Source of the DNA: Atrichornis clamosus | Taxonomy: Eukaryota > Chordata > Aves > Passeriformes > Menuridae | Assembly: GCA_013400975.1 (NCBI GenBank) | Contig: WBMZ01009446.1 | Span: 62,001-126,000 of the forward strand | DNA: 64,000 nucleotides | Reading direction: 5' to 3' | In this document: positions 37,101 through 42,493 of the stretch, piece after piece | Position numbering within the stretch: the stretch's first letter is position 1 | Layout of the letters: every line of letters begins with the position of its first letter | Made by a program: the position numbers and the translations under genes | Notes under the pieces: generated by a model | The model's database searches: none | Seen by the model: only the letters and a program-made list of their open reading frames with translations | Told to the model about the DNA's origin: nothing

Positions 37101-40100
37101 GAAATCAGAAGAAGTTACTAACAATGCCAGAATGCATCATGGCTACTGCCATTTCCAGTGCAGGTGCTCAGTACCTTAAAATGAGTAGTTTTCAAGTCGT
37201 TTTCAAGACACTGAAAGAGGACCTTAAAATGGATGATGATCAGGAATCTGATCTGTTTCTTCCAAAACCAATACTTAAGGCTATTAAACACACTTGTTAA
37301 ATCAAGATTGCTGATCAATAAAACTGATACACATTGCATAACCTCTGACAAATTGTGTTTCAAGGTGAGCCTCATAAAATGGAATGATATACAAAACATT
37401 ACATTTGAATTTATTAGTGTTACTCTGACTTTATTCAATGTCCATTCCTCTTAAATGCTATGCTTAAACCTGGCATGTGATCCAGTTCATAGTACAGCAT
37501 GCCTCCTAGTGTGTTCCATGGGCATTTACCTATCTGCTCTTGTAATAATCAGGTACTATTTTATTGTTAGAGGATATTATTTTGAGGAGAAAAAAAATGC
37601 TACAGCCACTTGATGACTCTAGAAAAGTTTAAATGTCAAGTGTGATCAGAATCAAAATTATGCCACTATCTGGTAGCTGTTTAATTTACAGAGGTAGTGG
37701 TGCCTGTATGTTTCTGCATGTGCAAGCACATTCATATCTATCATCTTGTTAGTTTACAAAAGTTACAGTATTTTCTCCAAATTCTTCCATGATGTTAGGC
37801 CAATAAAAGCAGGAAAAAAATGCTACTAACCTAGGAGGTGGCTTTCCTTTGGCTTCACACTGTATTACAATATTCTCTCGAGGGTCAACAATGTAATCTT
37901 TTGGAGATTGCTGAGTTATGGTAGGAGGTTGTGACACTTCATTATGAAATACAACAAAGAGAGAGGAATTCAACAATACTTTCAAAGTATCACCAAATCA
38001 CAGTTTTGTAAGCAGAGAAAGCAGAATTGCAATTATCAACCAAATCACTGACAGAAGAATGGGATTAAAGTATCCTTTGTATCAGGAGGCCGAAGCTCTC
38101 TACCCCTGTAAATCAGTGTAGCTATACTATCTTCCAACTGAGCTATCCTGATTTACAGCAGATGAAGATCTCGGCCAAAAAGTTTAATGAATGTCATTTC
38201 TATACCTCAGTTTTCAAGAGATTTTCACAAAACCAGACACTTGAATTCTAAATCCAACTAATCTGAAATGAAGTTCCAAGGCATAAACCTCCACAAAATC
38301 ATTTTTTTCCACACAGAAGGAAAAAATATACATGTTTTGTGTTTCTAAACATTTTATGTATTTCCAAATTCTCTATGGGTGGAACCTTTTCACACATCTA
38401 TTACACACTGAATTAATCTACAAAGCATGCTTTCAGGAGCTACTTTTCAGGAGTAAAATACGTGTTTTTAGTAAAAGACTCTGTTAGGAATAACAAAAAT
38501 AGTATCTAGTTTCCAAATAAAGCAAATATAGGAAAAGTATACTACTGATTCCCCTTTAGAAACCCAATATAAATATAGTCAATCTTGTGAATTGCCCCAG
38601 GAGGAGCAGTCATTTAACACTTGTGATTTGTCAAGTACTCTAGGATGAGTAGCACAGAACAGAATTGGTTCACCTGACAAAGTAGTTAGCGCCTAATTAC
38701 TCACCTACTGTAAGTAATTTATGATCTTTTACCACTATCTATGCCCATTTTCACATTAAAAAAATCCTGTTTGTGACATTAAGATAGTGAGAAAGATGTC
38801 TTCCTCAACATTATTCATCTGTTTATAGTTTAGTGTCACCTAAAGAAACCTGTTTAATAACATGTCCATGAACACCCCTGTCCAACATGCTGTAATTTGC
38901 GTGTCCAGCAATACTTTGCTACGGCTTTGGGGTAATCTCTAGCCACTTGAACAAAAGACTTCAATCAATTAGAGTTAGCTGTGTTCTCAAGCCTCATTCT
39001 AGCCAGTTAAAATTGTAAAACTGGAATTTTTATTTTTAGTCTTCCCTACCTATACATTAAGTGTTCTGTGGCACAGACAGAGGTAGCCATCTGTAAGACC
39101 CTACCCACAAGAAATAGCCATGAAAAAAAATCAGATCATGGAATCATAAAAAAATACAGCAAGCTAAGCAGAACAGAACAGGCCATGCAGAACTGGGTTT
39201 TGCTCCTCGCTGCAGAGAGGAGAATCCTTGAAAGAAGAAGGCAACATTTTTACATGACGATGCCTTTGTGTGTATGTCTTTAGCAGCACTTTGAAGACAG
39301 TCCTTTTCCCTCTCACAGGCATTTCTCAGGGTCAGTACATGTCAGAGGCTTACTAAGAACAAAAAAGTACACTCAGAAAGGGACATGACATGAACACTGC
39401 CCCAGCCTACAGGATATTCCATTTGATGCACATCAAAGACCTGAAATCTCCAGCCCTGTGTTATGCACTGCACTTAAAACTGATTAAATTAACCACGACA
39501 CTAAAGCTTAGAGCCCATAAAATACAAGATCTACTTAAATAGCTGTATCTACTGTAGACATAAAATTATGTCCAACTCAGATATGTAAAATAGTACAAAA
39601 GTACATGTATTCCAATAAATTTATTTTTATCAAATATATTTACTCCTGAAAGTAGTAATAAAACACTGCACATGCTGATATTGAGTGAAGATTTTAATGT
39701 TCAAATAGCACACCATCAAAAATCACACAATTAATTTATTTAGAATATCAGAACATTGATTTATGTACAGTAGTATTTTCTGAACACTGCATGCACAAAA
39801 CATCTAGATACACCAAACCAAATTTTCAACAAAATGTCAGAATCACACATTTTTGGACTGGAAATTCAATTTGCAACACAATCAGTATTAATTTTCAGCA
39901 GCACACAGCCTTTTTTTAGTGAAGAGGAACTTACATTCTTCTAGAAGTTTTGCTTTTATTCCCACATCAGAATCAGCAGTTGAATGGACAAATGGAGATT
40001 AAAGAGAAACATTTGTTAGTGAAGAGAAAATTAGCAATTTTGAGAGGGAAGATACGTATCTCTGACAAGTATATTGGTCACCATTAAAAAGAAAACATTT

Positions 40101-42493
40101 GTAACACTTAGCACTGTAACCCAGGCAGCGATGCCTGAAATTCCAGTCATGATTTCCATTGTGTCAGATATTAGTATTAGATTTATCTCAAAGCTCATGG
40201 CATGAGAAACTTTCCTGAAGTGTTGACTTTTTAAGGGCAACCATGGTATGTGATTTTGGCCTTGCAAGGACGCAAAACACTAGTACTGAGGAGAGAGCAG
40301 ATCAGAATTAATGGAGTGCACTGCCCTCATGCTGCAGTCAAAATCAATCCACTCATCTGATCACATGGAAAAACAAAGAGAGTGCTTCAGGCTAAAATTA
40401 CTCTTATAAAGACAAAGGCACCTAATTCTACCCAAGAGACTTGCAAGCCCTTTTGGTTTCAAAAATAACTAGACAACAACAAAAAAATCATCTTAGCTGT
40501 CACATCTTTATTGCTTACTTCAAATGTTTTGCATAAATATATCTCTTTATCAATAATGTTGTAGAGCAGGTCAAATGTCTTTTAGTCACCTGAATTTTCA
40601 GTGATTCCCTGCCTGCTTTGAGTGGACGCTGCCTAGGAACTAATGAACTTGCTATGAACAGGAACTTCTAACCTGGATGAAACCTAAATGTTCAACTAAT
40701 CAAGTATGTTCTCACCACCAGGTCTCTGTGGCGGGTATTAAGGAAAGACACACAAAAAATATAAGTCCTTCCCTTGCAGTGCTCTCCCAGAGCCTATTCT
40801 CATCAATATTTATGAAAGCAATACCATCATTATAGATGTGATTTCTGGCTAAAAATTCAAGTATGTGACTTTATCAAACCTAACAAAGTAATTAAGCATT
40901 AAGGAGTAGGGAATTAAATTCTCAGTAGAGAATTAAAATGATATATCTAAAAGGGCTAATCATTATTTTCTATTTATGCCTTTCTGGTAAATTTAACCCA
41001 AAGTCTTGCTCTATAGATAAAGATATTAGAGAGGTGCAGAGTTTGTATTAGTTCCTAAACTACAAGATGGGTTTAAAACATTATTTATAGCCTGCAAAGA
41101 TACTCAGAGAGAAAAACTAACTTTTGAAAATAAGACATTCATTCATCAAACTTTCAAAGCCCTCTTTAAGTCATAGCTTATTGGTCTAAAGGCATTTACA
41201 GCACAACAAGTTTGATGTGATTCAGATCTATTGATCTTGTTACAGAAATACAGGTCATTGGTTTGCTAGGCTTGTAAAATGCAGGGGAGAAGAAAACCCA
41301 CCAAAGAACTTGCAATGTATATCAATGATTATTAAAGAAAAACATGCATTTGTGGAAGGCAGGAAGGTATCAAAAACACAGGGGTAAAGAAAGCCATGCA
41401 GATTAGAATCATAGGCAAATTCACTGATGTATTAATCCATCAATTTAACACCAGCCCTAATGTTCTCTTCCCTGGTAATTAATTTAACAAATGAATGGTC
41501 ACTGAGAGGTGCAACATGGTTCACTGAATTCTGAGAATGTGATCATGTTTATCTTAGAAAGAAAATATCAACCTGAAGCATAAGTAATTTAATAAAATTA
41601 TCTATTAGGAATATAAAACACAGCAGCTACCATTGTTTCCTTTTCAGTGTGGAGTGCTACCTCCAAGGTTCCCCACTAACAGAGTCTTATATTAGACAAG
41701 AACTTCAGATCTTGGGATTTCCCCTCCTCCAGACATTTCCTCATGTGTTAATGCTGGAGTTCCCTGCTCAGCACAGAGGTTTTTAACTTAAAGTTAAGTA
41801 CTAAACTGTTTTCAGGCACTGCTTAGGAAATCCAAGAACCTGAGTTACCCTTTTGGATCAAAAAGTAAGATGCTTTGAGTGTCTGAATTTTAGGTATTTG
41901 AATTATTTACTAGCTGTCATATCAGCTCCTGGGAAACCTTCTCTGAAAGTAAGGGTGATTGCTTAGAGCAGCTAGGAATTGTCCTGGGGTTTTCAGCAAA
42001 TTATCAATATGATCTTAATTTCACAAATAATTAGTGTTTAGCTGGGCTTCTCTGCTCTTCTTCATTTTGATCAAAAAAAGGCATACTGAAGTGTAAGTAG
42101 AATTCTGTGAGAATCCTGTGCTAAACCTTCTCAAGTGAACAATGTAAGTCATTTTATATGCACAGGTTTTGAAAATCTTCACAAAATAACTGTAAATATT
42201 CATAATCATAATGTCCTGATTGAAGTGAGGAAACACATTCCATGTTAGCTCCATACTGGAGTTATCTTCAGCTTCCTACAGAACTTCTTTAACTCATCTT
42301 CCATTATTCCACAGTTATTTAGCAGGTTAATACTTACAGTCAAGAGGTACATCCAGAGCAGAAATCATTTGGCACAGAAAGAGGACCAAGGAAGTTTTGC
42401 TTGCAGATATGCTCTTCTTTTTCATCATGATTTTAGGCTGTACTGAGTAAATCACACTTGAAGAATGAAGTTCAACTCGGTAAGACTAGGTAG
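1102..42493 (-). CDS. NRCAM: NRCAM, neuronal cell adhesion molecule (5' part of the gene, 25 coding exons)
   Basis: Nr-CAM is a type I membrane glycoprotein of the L1 family on axons and at nodes of Ranvier; family members bind other Ig-CAMs outside the cell and ankyrin inside. The exons in this span encode, in order, a signal peptide (residues 1 to about 24), Ig1 (about 40-137), Ig2 (138-235), Ig3 (255-353), Ig4 (354-445), Ig5 (446-538), Ig6 (539-629), FN3-1 (640-739), FN3-2 (740-838), FN3-3 (839-945) and FN3-4 (946-1045), numbered with all cassettes included. I recognised the protein from near-identity to chicken and human Nr-CAM. All exons have GT-AG borders and lengths that keep frame. 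No internal stop or frameshift was seen, so the gene looks intact. The fifth FN3 domain, membrane segment and cytoplasmic tail are off the left edge. The nearest alternatives, neurofascin, CHL1 and L1CAM, differ far more. Confidence 0.97.
2175..2351 (-). CDS. NRCAM: NRCAM exon, second half of FN3-4 (residues 987-1046)
   Basis: The 177-nt exon encodes the C-terminal half of the fourth FN3 domain, starting [13 protein letters not shown] and ending in VTIMDE. The typical FN3 F-strand pattern is seen in YKFYFNAQT. Three N-glycosylation sequons are visible (NNT, NES, NYS). The acceptor is AACAG and the donor is GTAAGA; both junctions are phase 1. Confidence 0.97.
3261..3319 (-). mobile_element. 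CR1 LINE, 3' terminal fragment
   Basis: About 59 bp match the extreme 3' end of avian CR1: a tract reading on the plus strand as ATAGAATGG, then GGAAAGGACCTTAGAGATCATC, then CCAACCCCC. It is severely 5' truncated, as is usual for CR1. It lies in the NRCAM intron just past the donor of the 3344-3466 exon, in the same orientation as the gene. Confidence 0.85.
3344..3466 (-). CDS. NRCAM: NRCAM exon, first half of FN3-4 (residues 946-987)
   Basis: The 123-nt exon encodes [10 protein letters not shown] through [10 protein letters not shown], the A to C strands of the fourth FN3 domain with the conserved Trp in LTLEWGSP. The donor is GTAAGT. Its intron starts with only 24 nt of unique sequence before a CR1 3' tail (see 3261-3319). 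Confidence 0.97.
3626..3830 (-). CDS. NRCAM: NRCAM exon, second half of FN3-3 with RSRR cleavage motif (residues 878-946)
   Basis: The 205-nt exon starts in phase 0 with [10 protein letters not shown] and ends with FKTPEG. It carries the basic run RRSRR at residues 888-892 (codons 3786-3800), a fit to the furin consensus R-X-R/K-R. Chicken Nr-CAM is known to be cleaved in its third FN3 domain. One sequon (NKT) is present. The acceptor is CTTTAG and the donor GTATGA. Confidence 0.97.
3831..7298 (-). other. NRCAM: NRCAM intron, 3.5 kb, splitting FN3-3
   Basis: Bounded by the phase-0 donor at 7298 and the acceptor at 3831. No exon, transposon or repeat was recognised. The short open frames inside have no family resemblance. 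Confidence 0.75.
7299..7414 (-). CDS. NRCAM: NRCAM exon, first half of FN3-3 (residues 839-877)
   Basis: The 116-nt exon encodes [10 protein letters not shown] to GHLQGYK, with the FN3 Trp in KVHWDPVP and a sequon NST. The acceptor is CACACAG, the donor GTAAGTATG, and the 3' junction is phase 0. Confidence 0.97.
7706..7931 (-). CDS. NRCAM: NRCAM exon, most of FN3-2 (residues 764-839)
   Basis: The 226-nt exon runs from [11 protein letters not shown] to GHSGED. It contains YKVSWRQKD, the sequon NVS and the F-strand YEIKVQALN. The acceptor follows a long T tract and ends in TTTCAG; the donor is GTAAGT. The 5' junction is phase 0 and the 3' junction phase 1. Confidence 0.97.
8779..8849 (-). CDS. 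NRCAM: NRCAM exon, start of FN3-2 (residues 740-763)
   Basis: The 71-nt exon encodes [10 protein letters not shown] to NLVITWE, the A and B strands of FN3-2. The acceptor is TTTTTAG and the donor GTAAGT. It lies only 112 nt upstream of the FN3-1 exon in genomic order. Confidence 0.96.
8962..9159 (-). CDS. NRCAM: NRCAM exon, second half of FN3-1 (residues 674-740)
   Basis: The 198-nt exon encodes [14 protein letters not shown] to EQYLTKSA, with sequon NYS and the F-strand FRVIAVN. The acceptor is TTTGCAG and the donor GTAAAT; both junctions are phase 1. Confidence 0.97.
9160..12006 (-). other. NRCAM: NRCAM intron, 2.8 kb, splitting FN3-1
   Basis: Bounded by the donor at 12006 and the acceptor at 9160. 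Nothing recognised beyond AT-rich sequence. Confidence 0.75.
12007..12108 (-). CDS. NRCAM: NRCAM exon, first half of FN3-1 (residues 640-674)
   Basis: The 102-nt exon encodes [11 protein letters not shown] to ENNSPIT, with the FN3 Trp in IELSWIPG. The acceptor is TTTACAG and the donor GTATGT. Confidence 0.97.
13375..13402. repeat. (CA)n microsatellite
   Basis: Interrupted CA repeat (CACACACAGACACACACAC...) 97 nt downstream, in gene direction, of the 30-nt linker exon. Confidence 0.9.
13499..13528 (-). CDS. NRCAM: NRCAM 30-nt linker exon between Ig6 and FN3-1 (residues 630-640)
   Basis: This mini-exon encodes [10 protein letters not shown] plus the first base of a codon, a Pro-rich hinge matching the APTPTPAPVYD region of human Nr-CAM. 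The acceptor is TCTTTTCAG and the donor GTAAAC. It is phase 1-1 and 30 nt long, so skipping it keeps frame. Confidence 0.93.
14120..14511 (+). mobile_element. CR1 LINE, 5'-truncated copy with intact 3' end
   Basis: This copy reads in sense on the plus strand, antisense to NRCAM. It begins in the C-terminal ORF2 region (GAGAGAAGGGCCACTAAG-like text, then AGGCTGAGAGAGCTGGGG) and ends in the CR1 3' UTR and the ATTCTATGATTCTA terminal repeats at 14497-14510. It carries stops and small indels and is not coding. It sits in the 1.3-kb intron between the Ig6 and linker exons. Confidence 0.9.
14810..14934 (-). CDS. NRCAM: NRCAM exon, second half of Ig6 (residues 588-630)
   Basis: The 125-nt exon encodes [11 protein letters not shown] to AVLTVV, with the Ig F-strand motif [10 protein letters not shown], which carries the second disulfide Cys. 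Sequons NLT, NVT and NTT are present. The acceptor is TTTACAG and the donor GTAAGA. Confidence 0.97.
15493..15640 (-). CDS. NRCAM: NRCAM exon, first half of Ig6 (residues 539-588)
   Basis: The 148-nt exon encodes [13 protein letters not shown] to NDELPDDER, with the first Ig Cys in SFECIIKHD and the core Trp in VIWLKD. It is separated from the upstream Ig5 exon by an intron of only 83 nt. Confidence 0.97.
15724..15890 (-). CDS. NRCAM: NRCAM exon, second half of Ig5 (residues 483-539)
   Basis: The 167-nt exon encodes [12 protein letters not shown] to QLEIK, with the F-strand motif [12 protein letters not shown] and sequon NGT. The acceptor is unusually poor in pyrimidines (TATATAAAG); the donor is GTGAGA. 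Confidence 0.96.
16214..16325 (-). CDS. NRCAM: NRCAM exon, first half of Ig5 (residues 446-483)
   Basis: The 112-nt exon encodes [12 protein letters not shown] to PKPEIEW, with the first Ig Cys in LLDCAYFG. The acceptor is CTTTTCAG and the donor GTAAGC (phase 2). Confidence 0.97.
17277..17420 (-). CDS. NRCAM: NRCAM exon, second half of Ig4 (residues 398-446)
   Basis: The 144-nt exon encodes [13 protein letters not shown] to NAFVNVL, with the F-strand motif [14 protein letters not shown] and sequon NAS. The acceptor is CCAACAG and the donor GTAAGA. The intron on its upstream side is the largest fully contained one, 9.4 kb. Confidence 0.97.
19700..20960 (-). mobile_element. CR1 LINE, about 1.26 kb, decayed reverse-transcriptase region plus 3' end
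   Basis: Read on the minus strand, this starts upstream of the reverse-transcriptase (RT) domain, passes through recognisable CR1 ORF2 text ([17 protein letters not shown] in the 20377-20652 reading frame, then a broken DFSKAFDTV-like stretch) and ends in the CR1 3' tail near 19707. Frame is lost several times, and the part between the RT and the tail looks shortened. The single N of the window is at 19897. It is in the gene's orientation, and its right edge is about 95 bp from the first solo LTR. Confidence 0.9.
21051..21749 (+). mobile_element. Solo LTR, ERVL-like, with CACAT target duplication
   Basis: The LTR runs 21056-21744 (689 bp). It opens with TGTCCTGGATTTGGC and closes with AAACCAGCACA, so it has canonical TG...CA ends. 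The 5-bp sequence CACAT flanks it at 21051-21055 and 21745-21749. Inside are T/G-rich tracts, TTTTTAGCTAGCTGAGA and a polyadenylation signal AATAAA at 21647-21652. The 5-bp duplication and the TGTCCTGG start suggest the avian ERVL class. No gag or pol sequence is attached. It is antisense to NRCAM. Confidence 0.88.
25015..25721 (+). mobile_element. Second solo LTR of the same family, with GTATA target duplication
   Basis: The LTR runs 25020-25716 (697 bp), from TGTCTTGGGGTGACTG to AAACCCGGACG; the expected final A is G here. GTATA flanks it at 25015-25019 and 25717-25721. It aligns along its length with the LTR at 21056-21744, including TTTTTAGCTAGCTGAGA, the GTGCCTGC motif and the GTGGGGGAGGGGCT motif. 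The polyadenylation signal is degraded (AATAGA). A GC-rich segment at 25421-25475 is absent or different in the other copy. The different target duplication shows an independent insertion. Confidence 0.88.
26356..26398. repeat. 9-bp minisatellite, unit CTGCAAATC
   Basis: One unit at 26356-26364, a diverged spacer, then two exact tandem units and a partial third at 26375-26398. It is embedded in a less AT-rich part of the big intron. Confidence 0.85.
26860..26991 (-). CDS. NRCAM: NRCAM exon, first half of Ig4 (residues 354-398)
   Basis: The 132-nt exon encodes [14 protein letters not shown] to GVPIA, with the first Ig Cys in LICRANGNP and the core Trp in SISWLANG. The acceptor is AACCCAG and the donor GTAAGA. 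Confidence 0.97.
27626..27646. repeat. 7-bp tandem repeat, unit CAATTTT, three copies
   Basis: Three perfect contiguous copies, with partial matches on both sides. Confidence 0.85.
28431..28615 (-). CDS. NRCAM: NRCAM exon, second half of Ig3 (residues 292-354)
   Basis: The 185-nt exon encodes [14 protein letters not shown] to VISVTVK, with core Trp in VIRWIKE, F-strand motif [11 protein letters not shown] and sequon NRT. The acceptor is CTCTGCAG and the donor GTAATA. Confidence 0.97.
28616..30556 (-). other. NRCAM: NRCAM intron, 1.9 kb, splitting Ig3
   Basis: Mostly AT-rich. A distinct GC-richer block at about 29545-29770 has open frames on both strands, one of them Cys-rich; see findings. 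I assign no gene to it. Confidence 0.7.
30557..30668 (-). CDS. NRCAM: NRCAM exon, first half of Ig3 (residues 255-292)
   Basis: The 112-nt exon encodes [15 protein letters not shown] to ECIAAGL, with the first Ig Cys in LLLECIAAG. The acceptor is TTCCAG and the donor GTGAGT. Its phase-1 start can join either the 57-nt cassette or the Ig2 exon directly. Confidence 0.97.
32738..32794 (-). CDS. NRCAM: NRCAM 57-nt cassette exon between Ig2 and Ig3 (residues 236-255)
   Basis: This phase 1-1 exon encodes [19 protein letters not shown] plus one base. It aligns with the [19 protein letters not shown] insert of human Nr-CAM, which is absent from the chicken form I remember. The acceptor is TTTCAG and the donor GTGAGT. 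It adds two sequons (NDT, NLS) to the Ig2-Ig3 hinge. The first residue is Met here rather than Val because the preceding exon ends in A. Confidence 0.93.
33245..33415 (-). CDS. NRCAM: NRCAM exon, second half of Ig2 (residues 179-236)
   Basis: The 171-nt exon encodes [13 protein letters not shown] to PISVKVFS, with the F-strand motif [11 protein letters not shown] and sequon NHT. The acceptor is CCCTTAG and the donor GTAGGT. Confidence 0.97.
33781..33903 (-). CDS. NRCAM: NRCAM exon, first half of Ig2 (residues 138-179)
   Basis: The 123-nt exon encodes [13 protein letters not shown] to IIFWMDN, with the first Ig Cys in VLHCRPPVG and core Trp in FWMDN. The acceptor is CTATAG and the donor GTGAGT. 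Confidence 0.97.
34762..34958 (-). CDS. NRCAM: NRCAM exon, second half of Ig1 (residues 72-138)
   Basis: The 197-nt exon encodes [13 protein letters not shown] to NNIVIRPS, with core Trp in FSWTRN, sequon NGT, and F-strand motif [13 protein letters not shown]. The acceptor is TTTTAG and the donor GTAAGTA. Confidence 0.97.
34959..37830 (-). other. NRCAM: NRCAM intron, 2.9 kb, splitting Ig1
   Basis: No exon or transposon recognised. A 10-bp direct duplication (CAGGTGCTCT, 36292-36311) is the only small repeat noted. Confidence 0.75.
37831..37936 (-). CDS. NRCAM: NRCAM exon, first half of Ig1 (residues 37-72)
   Basis: The 106-nt exon encodes [14 protein letters not shown] to AKGKPPP, with the first Ig Cys in IVIQCEAKG. 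The acceptor is ATGAAG, with few pyrimidines just before it; the donor is GTTAGT. The 5' junction is phase 1, so it can accept either the microexon or the signal-peptide exon directly. Confidence 0.97.
38088..38176. repeat. 89-bp palindromic interspersed element (old amniote-type repeat)
   Basis: The segment starts with GGCC and ends with GGCC. Its arms are inverted copies: CTGTAAATCAG at 38106-38116 and its perfect complement CTGATTTACAG at 38148-38158, with further imperfect pairing outward (AAGCTCT against AGATCTCGG) and inward (GTAGCTA against AGCTATC). From memory, similar palindromes with GTAGCT...CTGATTTACA...GGATCTGGCC are dispersed in bird, crocodile and turtle genomes. It lies between the Ig1 exon and the microexon. 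Confidence 0.65.
39935..39952 (-). CDS. NRCAM: NRCAM 18-nt microexon between signal peptide and Ig1 (residues 31-37)
   Basis: This exon is only 18 nt, phase 1-1, and supplies SKLLEE between VPLD and LSQPP. It restores exactly the SKLLEELSQPP order of chicken Nr-CAM (human KLLEDLVQPP). The donor is a strong GTAAGT. The acceptor, GGGAATAAAAG, lacks a pyrimidine tract and is weak. A TGCTG element lies 22-26 nt upstream of the exon (39974-39978). Skipping it would give VPLDLSQPP in frame. Ends were set by the two splice dinucleotides and by frame. Confidence 0.9.
39953..42337 (-). other. NRCAM: NRCAM intron, 2.4 kb, upstream of the microexon
   Basis: Bounded by the strong donor GTAAGTA of the signal-peptide exon and the weak acceptor of the microexon. 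No other exon or repeat recognised. Confidence 0.75.
42338..42493 (-). CDS. NRCAM: NRCAM start-codon and signal-peptide exon (residues 1-31)
   Basis: Coding starts at the first of two adjacent ATGs (42428) and gives a basic n-region, MMKKKS, then a hydrophobic core [14 protein letters not shown] before VPLD. It is the family's signal peptide and matches chicken Nr-CAM. Either ATG could be used; both have A at -3. Human Nr-CAM starts five residues earlier, but the matching codon here is GTA, so no upstream in-frame Met is available. The donor is GTAAGTA at 42337. The 5' border at 42493 is inferred from an acceptor (ATTGCAG) after a mixed pyrimidine stretch; if right, 65 nt of 5' UTR lie in this exon. 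Confidence 0.9.

Larger units (their letters stand above)
1138..39934 (-). other. NRCAM: Remaining NRCAM introns longer than 300 bp
   Basis: This entry covers introns not described separately. Nothing was recognised in 1138-2174, 7932-8778, 14935-15492, 15891-16213, 16326-17276, 26992-28430 (apart from the 7-bp repeat), 30669-32737, 32795-33244, 33416-33780 and 33904-34761. Intron 2352-3343 holds the CR1 tail, 12109-13498 the CA repeat, 13529-14809 a CR1 copy, and 37937-39934 the palindromic element. The short introns are 3467-3625, 7415-7705, 8850-8961 and 15641-15723 (83 nt, the smallest). Confidence 0.75.

Noticed and set aside
38087..38140. tRNA gene or tRNA-derived SINE on the minus strand
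   Set aside because: TAGCTCAGTTGG fits an A box, but there is no good B box and no cloverleaf. The palindromic element explains the sequence better.
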